Of a stretch of 64,000 nt of DNA, positions 12,419 through 23,500 are shown piece by piece. The translations under genes were made by a program, and so were the position numbers. Origin of the DNA: Aculops lycopersici (taxonomy: Eukaryota; Arthropoda; Arachnida; Trombidiformes; Eriophyidae); NCBI GenBank assembly GCA_015350385.1, contig WNKI01000003.1, positions 1,707,730 to 1,771,729 of the forward strand, read 5' to 3'. The notes under the pieces were generated by a model. The model did no database searches. It was not told where the DNA came from and worked only from the letters and a program-made list of their open reading frames with translations. Each line of letters starts with the position of its first letter. The first letter of the stretch is position 1.

Positions 12419-13387
12419 ATGGACATCCCATCTGGATCATCGGCTTCCTCGTCGCCTGTAACGGCGGCCGCAGCGGCTGCAGCGGCAGCAGCCGCAGGTA
12501 AAAATAACTCATTTAGTATCGATTATATTCTCTGGTCATCGTTGTATGCACAACAGCAAAAATTTCAACAACAACAACAACAAAACCAGCAACAACACTC
12601 TCCTCAAAGGTATAATCAGCAACAACAGCAGCAGAACCCCAACGATTTGGCTGCCCAGCGACTAGTTGCTTGTGCGGCAGCAAACGCGGCCACCCTACCG
12701 CCACTAGGTAGCCATCCATCGTCAGTGTCGCAAGCCCTCGACCATTTGACTTCGATTCCAGGAGCATTACAGCAGCATCAGCACCACCAAAACCACCTCC
12801 AACATCACTCAAACCATCATCAGCACCATCAGCACCTCCAGCAGCAACAGTTAAATCAACATCACCACCACAGCCACAGCCACCAACTCCAACAGCACAA
12901 CAATCACCTGCAACAACAACACCAACGAGCCCAAGTTGCGGCTGCAATCTCGGGACTCCCGCAGAATGGCAATTGCCTAAGCGACTCGGATGGGTCCAAG
13001 CCCAATAGTCAGGTGATGGTAAATGGACTGAACGGTGGAGGTGCGAATTGCTCATCAAATGGCAGCAATGGCGGCAGTGGTGTCAATAGTAAGAACAAGA
13101 AACACACCAGGCCAACATTCTCGGGCCACCAAATTTACGTGCTTGAAAAAACCTTTGAGCATTCAAAGTATTTAGCTGGTCCAGAGCGTGCAAAATTGGC
13201 CTATCAATTGGCAATGTCCGAGTCTCAAGTGAAGGTTTGGTTCCAGAATAGGCGAACCAAGTGGCGTAAGCGAAGCGCTGCCGAGATGGCCACAGCAAAG
13301 AAGCGCAACGCAGCCTTGGGAATGAATCCAAGCAGTAGCAATAGCAGCAGCGCCTCGGTATCGCCTAGGTTCATCCACTGTCTCTAG
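12419..13387 (+). CDS. HGTX: NK6-class homeobox transcription factor (HGTX/Nkx6)
   Basis: A 322-residue protein in one exon. The homeodomain is residues 226-285 (DNA 13094-13273). It carries the NK6 hallmark HTRPTFSG at its N-terminal arm, helix 3 with QVKVWFQNRRTKW, and directly after it AAEMATAKK, which is conserved in Nkx6 proteins. Residues 32-38, FSIDYIL, form an eh1-type motif, the Groucho corepressor docking site, as expected for a repressor of this class. A poly-Ala run (16-26) precedes it, and a long Q/H-rich linker follows. In animals NK6 factors specify motor and other ventral neurons. The C-terminus is short (37 residues after the homeodomain) and lacks the acidic tail of vertebrate Nkx6. 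A weak donor-like sequence near 13357-13370 leaves a spliced alternative end possible, although a poly(A) signal follows at 13644. Confidence 0.93.
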   Translation: MDIPSGSSASSSPVTAAAAAAAAAAAGKNNSFSIDYILWSSLYAQQQKFQQQQQQNQQQHSPQRYNQQQQQQNPNDLAAQRLVACAAANAATLPPLGSHPSSVSQALDHLTSIPGALQQHQHHQNHLQHHSNHHQHHQHLQQQQLNQHHHHSHSHQLQQHNNHLQQQHQRAQVAAAISGLPQNGNCLSDSDGSKPNSQVMVNGLNGGGANCSSNGSNGGSGVNSKNKKHTRPTFSGHQIYVLEKTFEHSKYLAGPERAKLAYQLAMSESQVKVWFQNRRTKWRKRSAAEMATAKKRNAALGMNPSSSNSSSASVSPRFIHCL

Positions 13388-13643
13388 ATTTACGATGGCC
13401 GAAAATATAGAGATAACTGCCTCAAATGATGGGCGAGACCATCCCTCAAGATTCAGCTTTCATTACCTCTCACAAGAATTAGCCATCTCAAGATTTATAA
13501 TTGAATTGATCTAACTGTATCAATCAATGAATTACTTCACTTTATTACCGGATATCACTTAAAAATGCGATACAACTTGTATCTGTATCACTCATCAGCA
13601 AAAAAAAACTCGTTGATTTAAAAAACCAACCGATGCAAAGACC

Positions 13644-13649
13644 AATAAA
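13644..13649 (+). terminator. AATAAA poly(A) signal of NK6
   Basis: A canonical AATAAA 257 bases after the NK6 stop codon. It supports a short 3' UTR and an end to the gene without further coding exons. Confidence 0.6.
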
Positions 13650-16636
13650 AGATCATGTGCAATCTACATTGACCACAAAACATATAAATTTTACCCTTAA
13701 ATTTTTCCATCGAGTTCAATGAGATAAGTAAATGCTAGTAGCAGTTTTTTCTTCATTCAGTTTGCTTTTGGCCTTTATAAAAGATCAAGATCTTTGTTAT
13801 CAAACGGATGGCCATAATAAGCGGATGTCACACCACCACTTCTCCCCCGGGCAATATATGTATATATATATATATATTTTCATCAAATTGACTCTTGTTT
13901 GCTCAAGATTTCTCCGCTTATTTATCAATTGAGAACTTCGTTTCACACTCTTGTAAGACGATGCTCTTGATTTTTGACTTTCTCTCGTTGAGCAGTAGCG
14001 TCGAAGTTGAGTCTTCGAAAAATTCTGGTCCAGTTTACTTCGCCTCAATCTCCTTGTTTCGTCTGATCCAACCAGACGACCACTAAAAACTAGCGCGACT
14101 ACATGAAGGAATCAATCTAAACCTAGTTTATGGCGGAAACGGAGGACTTCGAGGCAAAGTTTGCCTTGGGTAAACAGAAGTGAACTTGACCAACGGTAGC
14201 CAATTGTCACCTCAATTCAACTCTACACCACAACCACCGAACCGGATTACCAGACTGGCAACCACTAACTCACTGTCTGAAATGGATACCAGCAACCTGG
14301 GCCATTTGATACTCCTCGCTGCGCTTGCTCTCCTGTTGCTACTTTGTTGCCAATAATAGCGCAGCAAACAAACACACCACTTAAATAGATGGCCTCAAAA
14401 AAGTGTTCCTAAATTCGTTGCGGCTCCTGCTCTCATTCTAACGCGATCATAGTAGTGGATAGCCATTTAAATTACTAAATCGCCGCAAAACCTCCTTGGA
14501 CTTGGACACTCCATGAGATATCACACCAGACATCAAATATCGGACAGCCAAATAACCGCAGCGCTTGCGTTGCTAATATACCATAGTTGACTCTTGACTA
14601 TCCAATCCAGATGAACAGTATGATTGATTACCTGGTGCTTCCTCCCCTTCTAAGCTGAGTGTCTGTGAGAATGCAGTTGTATTCGAATTAGCTCCAATAA
14701 ACTTGGGCTCAAGTCGATCGAGTAAGTGACACTTCATCTTACCACCAGTAGGTTTAGAATGAGCCACAATTTGTGCTAACCGTAAGTTTCACAAAATGCA
14801 GATTTCATAAGGTTCCTCTAAATTCTTGGTTGCCAATAACGTCCTCAACTTTTGGCGAAACAGTGCAAATATCACATCATTATAAAATTGACGAAACTAT
14901 TGGTTTTCTCCTCCTACTTCTTAACTCAATAAATATATTTATCGCCTACTCCTCTTTCTTCATGCCAAGTTTAGTCAAAATCGTATCACATTTGGTGGCG
15001 ACATATGGTGAAGGGATAGTATGGTCCGATAGCTGAACAACTAGAGCTGATCGATGAATCCACAACGACGAAGTTGACGCCAACCACTTTATATGTATCA
15101 CAACCACCGCTACTGAATCTGCATCCATTCATTTATTCACATTCGCTTCTAGTTTATCCAATATTATACCATTGTGTTAATCCCCTAAAGCCAATAACTT
15201 TTGCGCATATATTCGACAACTGGCACCACCACCACCAGCTCAATCTATAAGTTGAAGTTGCTTGTATCGTCTGCGTTGTTAAAGTTCCTAGTCAAGTGGC
15301 AAACTGCCCCATCCTTGCCCGAATAAGGGACAATACAATGGATCTAGTCCAAAGAGTACGAATGTGACTTGAAATGCATCGCCACAGCCAGACATGAACT
15401 CTCCGGCAATGAACCCCGTTGACGCCATCTTGAAACGACAATATGTATGGTGGGGGCAATAGTTTTTTCTGAGTTTGTTGTCGAGAACTGGAAGTGTTAG
15501 TAACCAGTTTGTTTCAAGTGTTATTACTCCTCTATGAATTTGGGATATATTGAGTGGAAAATCGAAAACTACCACGGGTGTTCCAATTGAAACTAGACTA
15601 TGCCACGATTCGCGTCAATATTATTTTCATATGATAGATTGAAAGTAAGCGCCTTTCCTTCTCTTCGAATCGTAGAAAACAATTTTTCATTTCAACATCT
15701 GAACGCCCATTTTTGATAATATTCAACTTTTATAACGCGAAACATTTAGTGCAGCTTTGAACAATGAAAGTTACACACTGTGACCAAGGAACCCAAGACT
15801 CTGAGAAGGGGGTTAGTCAATCAATAGGATTAACAAATTTCACATCTCCATTGATTTGCAACGCGTGGAGATTATAATATCTAAAGTCGGCAGCTGGATT
15901 TGCATTTGAGATCCCAAAATGTCCAGCCTCTGGGCACAAATCTCCTATCGACTCAATCTTGCCCAAGAAGGCCGCTAATCTGACGGGCAAATCTTGTTGA
16001 CACTAATCTCATTTGGGTTTCACCACTTCATTTTAATATATATCTATAGATTTTGCTTGGCTATTAGTATTTGATTTCTAAACCGATGTGTAGTTAATAG
16101 CTAGATCAATTTATAAAGATAAAGATAATAATAACGGTGACATCTCTTTTCTGGGCCGGCCCCTGGTAGTAGTAATCCTCTGTTAAAAACTACGGACACC
16201 CAAAGCCCCAAATGATGTCTTGTTTTCACCTCATTGGCTTCCAGGTACTTAACACAATCACGTATGCGCGCCTATCGCCGCCGCAACGGTGCCTCAATTT
16301 TGCTTCACGTGTTGAATTCCGCGCCCTTCAATAGGTAAAAATTCGCTGGCCTCAATATTGAGGAAATCTGTTGGATCTAGGGATGCTGTACTAAACACAT
16401 TGGCAACCAACAATTATTATTTTTCTTATGACTATTCATATTCTAATCTCATTAATGTCAGCCTCAGTGACATTATTAGCTCGCATTTGACTTCGAAGCC
16501 GATTATTCAGGGCCCATTTTTTCCGAAGTTCCGAGTAGCAGTAGAAGGGAAGCGGCATTCGATGTGGCCGGCTCCGTTAACGGCGCCGAAAAGTCTGGGG
16601 ATCCAGCCAGACTTCTGGACTTCAGTCTATTGCACT

Positions 16637-16678
16637 GCCAGACTGACTGTCGGCTCACTAATCGACAGTCAGTCTGGC
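16637..16678. repeat. Perfect 16-bp inverted repeat (hairpin)
   Basis: GCCAGACTGACTGTCG at 16637-16652 is repeated exactly as its reverse complement at 16663-16678, with a 10-base loop. No U-run follows and no gene end lies nearby, so a terminator role is not suggested. Confidence 0.95.
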
Positions 16679-17657
16679 GGATACTCGAATGTCAACCTTA
16701 GTTGACTTGTTGGTTACCAGAAACTACCACCAATTCGCCATAGAGTTCAGTCAAAGTAGCCAAACTCTCAGGTAGCGAGACTTACAATAAATCCAGATTT
16801 GATATGGACAATCGATTTGAAGGAATTTAGACGGTGAAGAGTGCTATTTAGGCTTCCCTCTTGTTATCGCCTTGTGTTTGCGCCTGTTCAAATTGACTCT
16901 CATTGTATATCAGCGAGGCTGGTAGAAATAACTAGATTGTATTATATTGAGGATTTCTATTATATTAGCTCTGATTATTAGAGGCGCATATCAAAGCATG
17001 ATGTTTATTCTACGACCGAACGCCAGTGTGATTCATCTGAGCAATTCAAGTGAAAGCTATCAGCACATTCACACCACCATCACCACAATAAGTAGCTCAG
17101 TTAGTCAGAGAGGATACATTGAAATACTTGTCGACGGCCCTCCTAGAGATGATATTAGTGAACACAGCGGTGACACTACAGAAAGAATAGGAATTGGAGT
17201 ATCAAATTTCAACTAAAGAGAAGGAACCAACAATGTGGCGCGCGAATGAGTCAAGGAGGTGGGGGAGCAATGGCAATGGTATCGCACCGCTCGACTTTAT
17301 GGGCCCACACTCGCAGTTGACTGCTCACAAAGTAGCAACTGTGCCGTCGTTTTAAACCAATCGTGGTGCCGCCAACCACACAATCGAGGCCAATTTACAG
17401 ACATCCTGGAGCCAAAGAATTCAGAAATTCCTTACATTACTTCTGCTCACTTGCGCCAGGTAGTCTCTCAGTCCTGGACACACTTGAAAAGAATCGAAAC
17501 TCCAAGTGGAACTAGACGAGCGGCCTACGATGAGGCTGAGTCACTTTGCCACCATACTTATAATATCATTCTGAACTCATAAACCTCAAGTGGCAACTTC
17601 GGTGACTAGAGTACCGGCCTTAGATTTCGGCCATCGAACTCTTTCATCCAGTACCAT

Positions 17658-17810
17658 ATGGATGTTTCCTTCAGCTGGATATTGATCCTGCTAGCGTATA
17701 TTGTTTACGATATGCTAGCTAGAAAAATTATAGGTCCCTCCTCCGGGGACCTCAGGAGATGGATGATTCTCCGATTCACGTATTCCAGAGGAGAGAAAAG
17801 ACTATCATGA
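17658..17810 (+). CDS. Possible 50-residue single-pass membrane microprotein
   Basis: A short ORF that begins with a hydrophobic segment (core FSWILILLAYIVYDML, residues 5-20). A basic tail follows (RKIIGP, then LRRWMILRF and RGEKR). The order 'few residues, one helix, positive tail' suits a small N-out/C-in membrane protein. Nothing else supports it: there is no clear promoter, homology or adjacent poly(A) signal, and a frame of 50 codons can arise by chance. Confidence 0.15.
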   Translation: MDVSFSWILILLAYIVYDMLARKIIGPSSGDLRRWMILRFTYSRGEKRLS

Positions 17811-18480
17811 TGGTGGAGGCTGATCGAAGATCACGCAAATGGTTGGCGAGATACCATAGACAGATTTGAAAAGGAGTAGGAGGAGAAAGTTCAATCACAG
17901 GTTGTTTCATTCAATTCAATCAAAATCAGATCATCCCCTAAAAGAATATGAGATCAGCTAACTTGGATAGATTTATCTAGAATCCTTCATACATAGCACC
18001 AAATTTTCCATCATTTGAGCCACAAAATATGCTACTCGCATAACTTACTGTGCGCCAAACAATCTCTAGAATCATTTTGGTACGAGCAAAACCAAATCCG
18101 CACGGGTTGGAATAAATTCAAACCAATAGGAGGAGAAGCCACCTTACCATGATCTAATCTCCTCCAACCTTTTAATACTTCTGCAAGTGTGTCTATCGCA
18201 GGTTGGCCTTATCCAAATGATCCTCAAGTGGTTGGCTAAGCCGCGTGCAATATGGTGCCGCATTCATTCAACTGAGCCTAAACCATAGGATACTATTAGA
18301 TGGGATTGCACAAAGTAGGTGTAGTGTAATATTGAATTAGACACACAGCAGCTGTTGGGAATGATCATCGTTGTCAGTTTGCCGGAAGAGATTCCGTTTT
18401 GGGTCATTCAGTCTAGGTTCAATGGGATAGATCCCAAAAGATGGTATCGATGATGGTTTAGATGGATGAAATAGAACATG

Positions 18481-18512
18481 AAGAGAGAGGGAGAGAGAGA
18501 GAGAGAGGAGAG
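18481..18512. repeat. (GA)n microsatellite
   Basis: A GA-rich tract with one GGG interruption. Confidence 0.9.
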
Positions 18513-18562
18513 GTGAATCATGGGTATGAAAATTAAGGTTAGCAATAGAGCCAGCGATTACC

Positions 18563-18606
18563 CATAGGTGGCAGCAAAGATATTAAGAACAAAGCCGCCA
18601 CCTATG
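18563..18606. repeat. 10-bp inverted repeat
   Basis: CATAGGTGGC at 18563-18572 and its exact complement GCCACCTATG at 18597-18606, separated by 24 bases. Confidence 0.85.
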
Positions 18607-18697
18607 ATTCAAGAGGATAACTGAAATATTAGAAAGTCAAAGACAATGTCTATCGTTCGATTTAATGAAGTTGTTCTCATGAAGTGGTGAAGTTAGG

Positions 18698-18715
18698 GAT
18701 GATGATGATGATGAT
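18698..18715. repeat. (GAT)6 microsatellite
   Basis: Six GAT units, just beyond the 3' end of the cytochrome b561 coding region. Confidence 0.9.
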
Positions 18716-18771
18716 ATAATTCAATAGGAGTCACTAACGATTTGGTGTTTCTTGAATACGAACAAAAGTTT

Positions 18772-20546
18772 TCATATCCTCATATCTAACTGCGACAATC
18801 TGAGATGTCTGTCGAGCTCCGAGCGAACTGGTCGCTTGATGTCCAGATTCCTTATTATGTATGGCATTAGAATGGCTAAACAAATCAGACATACTCCAAT
18901 TAGATTCAATACGATACCCGGTTCAGCGAGTTCATGGTAGTCGACCTTGTTGAGTTTTGAGCTGTTGGTGGGTTAGTTGATTTGGACAATGGTTTAAGAA
19001 AATTAGATTAGCTACTGCTTTTTAGGTCGTTCTAAGTGATTGATCGCGATAAGATTAGATAGGATAAATATTTGACTCAGGTGATAGACGTTAATTAACA
19101 CCTTAGTGCAATGGATATCTCAGAAGGAAAAGCGACTTACCTCAATCTAGATCGCGCCGTTTGTAGGACTCCCATTAGACAGGTTGCAACGGCTAAGCTG
19201 AATATAATCAAACCAAAAGTTTTATGAATTGGTAGTAGGGCAGCTCTGAATTTTGAAGTTGCATTATCGCAACATAGGAGCACAAGGAACGAGATGAAAC
19301 CAAACACGAATTGTAATACAAAAAGGCCAACTGTTGTTAGTCCAGCCCAGGCGTGTAGTGAATAGAAATGCATTATTGGCTTATTATTGGGACCGACATT
19401 CTCCTGAGCCGTATAGCCTAATATTAAGCCAAGACTTATGGCTGATGTGGCCAATACAAAGAGGATTGTATGTAATATTTTGGTATAAATTTTGCTACAA
19501 CATTGGAAGGAGCGATAAATGAGCATCGCTTGTCCGCTCAAAAATATGAAACCCACTAACATTAGTGCCGCATGGGTATTAAATTGTTGCTTTCGATCAT
19601 TCTGCCAAGCTAAACCATCGTCATGCTGATAAACCCAATAGAGCCACAGAAAGACGGTTGCAAATAGAAGCAACTCGGCCAAAGTGAAGAGGACACCCAA
19701 TAGGAACCTACTACCAGATTGTGATGAGCTACTAGAGGACGCGCTACCCTCGCCACTAAACCTACTACCAGTTAATCTATGATGGTGGCCACCTCCGTAG
19801 CTATGGGCAAGTTGATGCAAATCGTCAATAGTATGATCGCTGCTGCTTGTTGTCATGTTGTCACCTGAGGAGATTGCATTATTATTGCTGCCAATGGGTT
19901 TGGTGAAATTACTTGTCGCATTGGATGATTTCACACCACCACCTCCACCACCTGTTGGCGCGGTCAAGGTTTGTGCCTGGAGAGCAGCTTGCCGGTTGCC
20001 ATGATGAGCCGCAGCGGCGGCCGCGGCAGCTTGCCGGTGCTTCTGGTGATGCTGTTGCTGCATCAGGTGCTGCTGTTGCTGATGATGCTTGGCACTATTA
20101 TGTTGCTGGTGGTGATTTGATAACATGGCTTTATGGCTTGAGTTTGTCTTGTTGGTGGAAGTTGAAATGCTACTCAGATGAATGTTGTCGTCGTCGCCCG
20201 AACTACCTGGGCTTCCGGTGCTGGAGAAATTGTTGTTGTTAGTGATATTGCTTGTCAATGGGTTTTGTTGCTGCCTGTTGTTTGTCAAGTTGCCGGCAGC
20301 CGCAAGCTGCTGTTGCTGTTGCAATTGGTTTTGTTGTTGTCTATTTGAGTAATGACTTTTACTTGGTCTCTGATTGGATAATAAATGCTTTTGCTGTTGC
20401 TGATAGTTGAAGTAAGACATTTGGTTAGTGCGAAATAACTGAGCATCCATCGACTTGCAAAGTTTTTGGTCGTATATTGAGTCTTGGTTTTGTATTGTGA
20501 CTTCTGGTTTGTAAAAATAAACTACTGTGCACTGTCTCACCAACAA
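18772..20546 (-). CDS. Cytochrome b561 with a long Q/N/H-rich N-terminus
   Basis: Two exons on the minus strand: 20546-19141, then 18961-18772 after a 179-bp intron (donor GTAAGT, acceptor CCAACAG, phase 2), giving 531 residues. The core begins near residue 281 and has six predicted membrane helices; the second exon supplies the sixth (core IVLNLIGVCLICLAILMPYII). Four histidines fit the two-haem pattern of the family: His325 (NTHAALM), His359 (KILHT), His398 (SLHAW) and His441 (LPIHKTFG). Family members carry electrons from ascorbate across vesicle, lysosome or plasma membranes, often to reduce ferric iron. The unusual part is about 280 residues of Q, N, H, S and poly-Ala sequence before helix 1, more than a typical complete family member adds. 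Met33 is an alternative start. The membrane core call is firm; the substrate is unknown. Confidence 0.9.
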
Positions 20547-23500
20547 CGCCCGCCGCTGACAGGTGTTTTTTGTTGCCAGTTAATCTTCGCAGTTATTATG
20601 TAAGTCCAAGTTGTTGGGCGAGAGGATCTTTGATTAGTTATGTGTGAAGATCATTTGATCATGGAGCAACTGTAACTTGAATTTCGCTGTCTACTTGATT
20701 AAAAACTACATTTTGGCTCGAAAACTTGAGGTCAAGAGAAAAAATCAACCCGTTGGCACTAAGATCAAGCGAAACACGAGCAATGACCATCTAAATTGAA
20801 GCATTAGCACACTAAAACTAATCTACTATTAGTTACCATACTTCTATTCACAATCGCAAGCTCCCAATCATTATTAATATAACAAGTGCTTGCCGAGATT
20901 GTCCGCCACCAACTACCTGCTTTAGCAATTCGTCGTCGCAATAACCACGGTTGTTTCCTTGGCTCACCTAAACGTAGTTCTGGGACCAAGTTTCGTTCGG
21001 AAAAACTATTCGTAATGAAGAATGGATACTAAATGCGAACCATTACTAGAAATATAAGCGTCTATCAAGTTAGTGGCGTTAGTTTAGTTGCTACTTTGTT
21101 CGAGAGTTCAACTACAGCCGCCGCCACCTCCATCAGTTATAACAAGATTCCGTGTGGAGTTCATATCAAGTTTGCTTGTCGGTTGGCTAGTCGGTAGCTG
21201 AGTCGCGTGCAATCAACTTGTGCGCTCACAATATGATAATAATCGAGTTGCGGTTGGTAACCATAACAAACATACAAAAACCAAGTTTTGCTTGGGTCTC
21301 TGTTGGGCGAAAAGGCGAAACCAGAGAAAGGAAGAGAGAAAGAGAAGCAACGACGACCAATGAATGAGCCACCCAGAGAATGGGATACCTGAAAGGGTGA
21401 AAATATTACTTTCTAAGAGGTGAGCTCATCGTCATCCCTAACAGCAACCATTCAGCTGGTTAGCAAATCATAAGGCACCCGAGAGCAACAAATAAACTGG
21501 ACAGTGGAGTTTGATCGTCACGATTGTTGGTGGCATTACTGTTGTTACATTCGCACAATTTTGGTCGAGATTTGCCACCAACAAGATGACCAACACACTA
21601 CATTGCGAGACGATCGTTTTGCTGATTAGAGTAGAATGCGATTGTTGTGATGGTTGAGTCAACAAATGGACTCGGTATTTTGTTACCACGTAAGGTGGAA
21701 ATTTGCGTGACCATTGAACGCACTGTTGTGAGTTTGGTTGTCGATTAAGTTGCTGCCTGTCAGCGAGCTAACTCGAGACTTGCGGTGGTTTAGTATAGCA
21801 TACAGGTGGAGGCTGGACCAAATAGCAGTGACAATTCCTAGATCTAAGTCGACGTAGTCTTTGTGGGTTCGGTTGAGGAAGTGAAAGCGGATTCGAATGG
21901 TCGAGTCTCGTGCTAAAATCCAGATTGAAATGCGAGCTGATCCAAGTGACCACTCTCTCTTTCTCGCTCTTCTCCACCTGCAGGCGGTTGCTAGGTGGAA
22001 GTGGACAGGTTTCGTGAGCAAACAGTAGCAGACTAGAGGCAGCCAAATCGATGCAAGCAAGCGAGCAACTAACACGACGCGATTTCCAAACATTACCTGC
22101 CAATGGATAATCCACTGCTGGCCGAGGGGCAGCAAGTGAGACCATTCAATTGGATATCAGCAGGATGTTCATATAAATAGATGCAGGTTTAGTATAGTTT
22201 AGTTTAGTTGATACAATTCAGTTGGTATATCTGAAGAGCAGAGCAAAAAATTTGAATTTCGGAAATTCAAATTTGTAGCCGCTATCTCTCTCTTCTCCCC
22301 CCTCTCTCTCCTCATGTATAACAATACTTGGATTAAAAAAGAGATCGGTAGACAGTGAGCGGGATAAGATTACAGTAGCTAGCGAGGTTGAATGTTGGCT
22401 AACGATAGTTTTTGTTTACCTGTTGGGCTGGCTTTACACTATCCACTCAGTCGAGCCCCTTGAGTTTGAATAAAACTCTAACAAATGAGGAAAACGAGAA
22501 CGAGAGATTGAGAGAAGCCAACAGGTGTGATGAGGTAATAGGGAGGGCTACAATTGACTCGTGGTTAGGAGGCTAGTTGAGAATTTGGGCGGATTGAGTA
22601 AGTAGCAAATTTTCATGGACACCAGTTGAGCGGCTGGTGGACTAGATGGTGGTTGTGGTTACTTCAAAAACATCAATTTGTTTCTGACGTGAGCAAAAGT
22701 TCGTTTGCTGTGGTTACAGAAACTTGGATTGTTACCGTTGAGCTCCAAGTGATTGTTGCTCAACTTTGTCTTGTTTTCAATTCCACCAACCATTGACCAC
22801 CAACGTCGACAATCGCCATATGTTCGGGACGAGTGGTAATTGACGCAATGAGCTTGGTATTAGTGTCGTGGTAGTAGTGGTAGTTGTTGCTGCTGCTGCT
22901 GTTGGCTCGTTGAACCAGTGGTTGTAATACTGGCCAAGCAACAGTTGGTTTTAATAAAGACTAATGATCGATCAAGATCGTCTCAGGTTTACACGACACT
23001 AAAATACCGTTCAGGGAGACGGAGCGTGTTGCTCCATCAATCGATCAAAACTCGTGTCCAATTATATAGCTCACAACCATAAAGCGAGCAACTCGATCAC
23101 TTTGGAGCGAGCGATGCGATGCGATAGTTATACCTCCACCCAACAGGTCACTAGAAATAGAGAGGAGCCAACAACTTGACGTCCATTTTCTAGGATTGCA
23201 AAATGCAATCTAATGCGACCTTTGCTCAATATCCGCCCACAGGGAGTTTCCGAGTCTCAAGCACGACGAGCGCACGATGATATCTAAGCGCCAGCAATGA
23301 AGCTAATGAGCAAACAACAGGTGTGTTGGTTGTTCGCAGTGATCCTCGGTCTTGGATTGCTAAATCGGCCAGCCACGAGAAGCACACGATCCAACAGGTG
23401 TGCTAGTCTGAACAGGACAGCCAACTCAGTCGTTGTTTCCGCTACTGTTGTTGCCGTTGTGCCCACTCGCCATTAGACTCAACGTCTAGTGATGTTCTGG

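Larger units (their letters stand above)
13670..18771. other. Noncoding stretch between NK6 and cytochrome b561
   Basis: About 5.1 kb with no supported gene. It is richer in A/T than the 40-52 kb stretch. It contains a 16-bp-arm hairpin at 16637, a 10-bp-arm inverted repeat at 18563-18606, GA and GAT simple repeats, a short membrane-type ORF at 17658, and CAAGTGG words at 15293, 17503, 17587 and 18225. Confidence 0.5.

Noticed and set aside
12513..13058. 181-codon open frame antisense to NK6
   Set aside because: It is the shadow of the Q/H-rich NK6 linker; CAG/CAC runs leave the opposite strand free of stops and give Val/Gly-rich nonsense.
21683..22145. Two overlapping minus-strand frames of 125 and 150 codons
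   Set aside because: They overlap in different frames, neither has a recognisable motif, and they lie in the gene-poor stretch.
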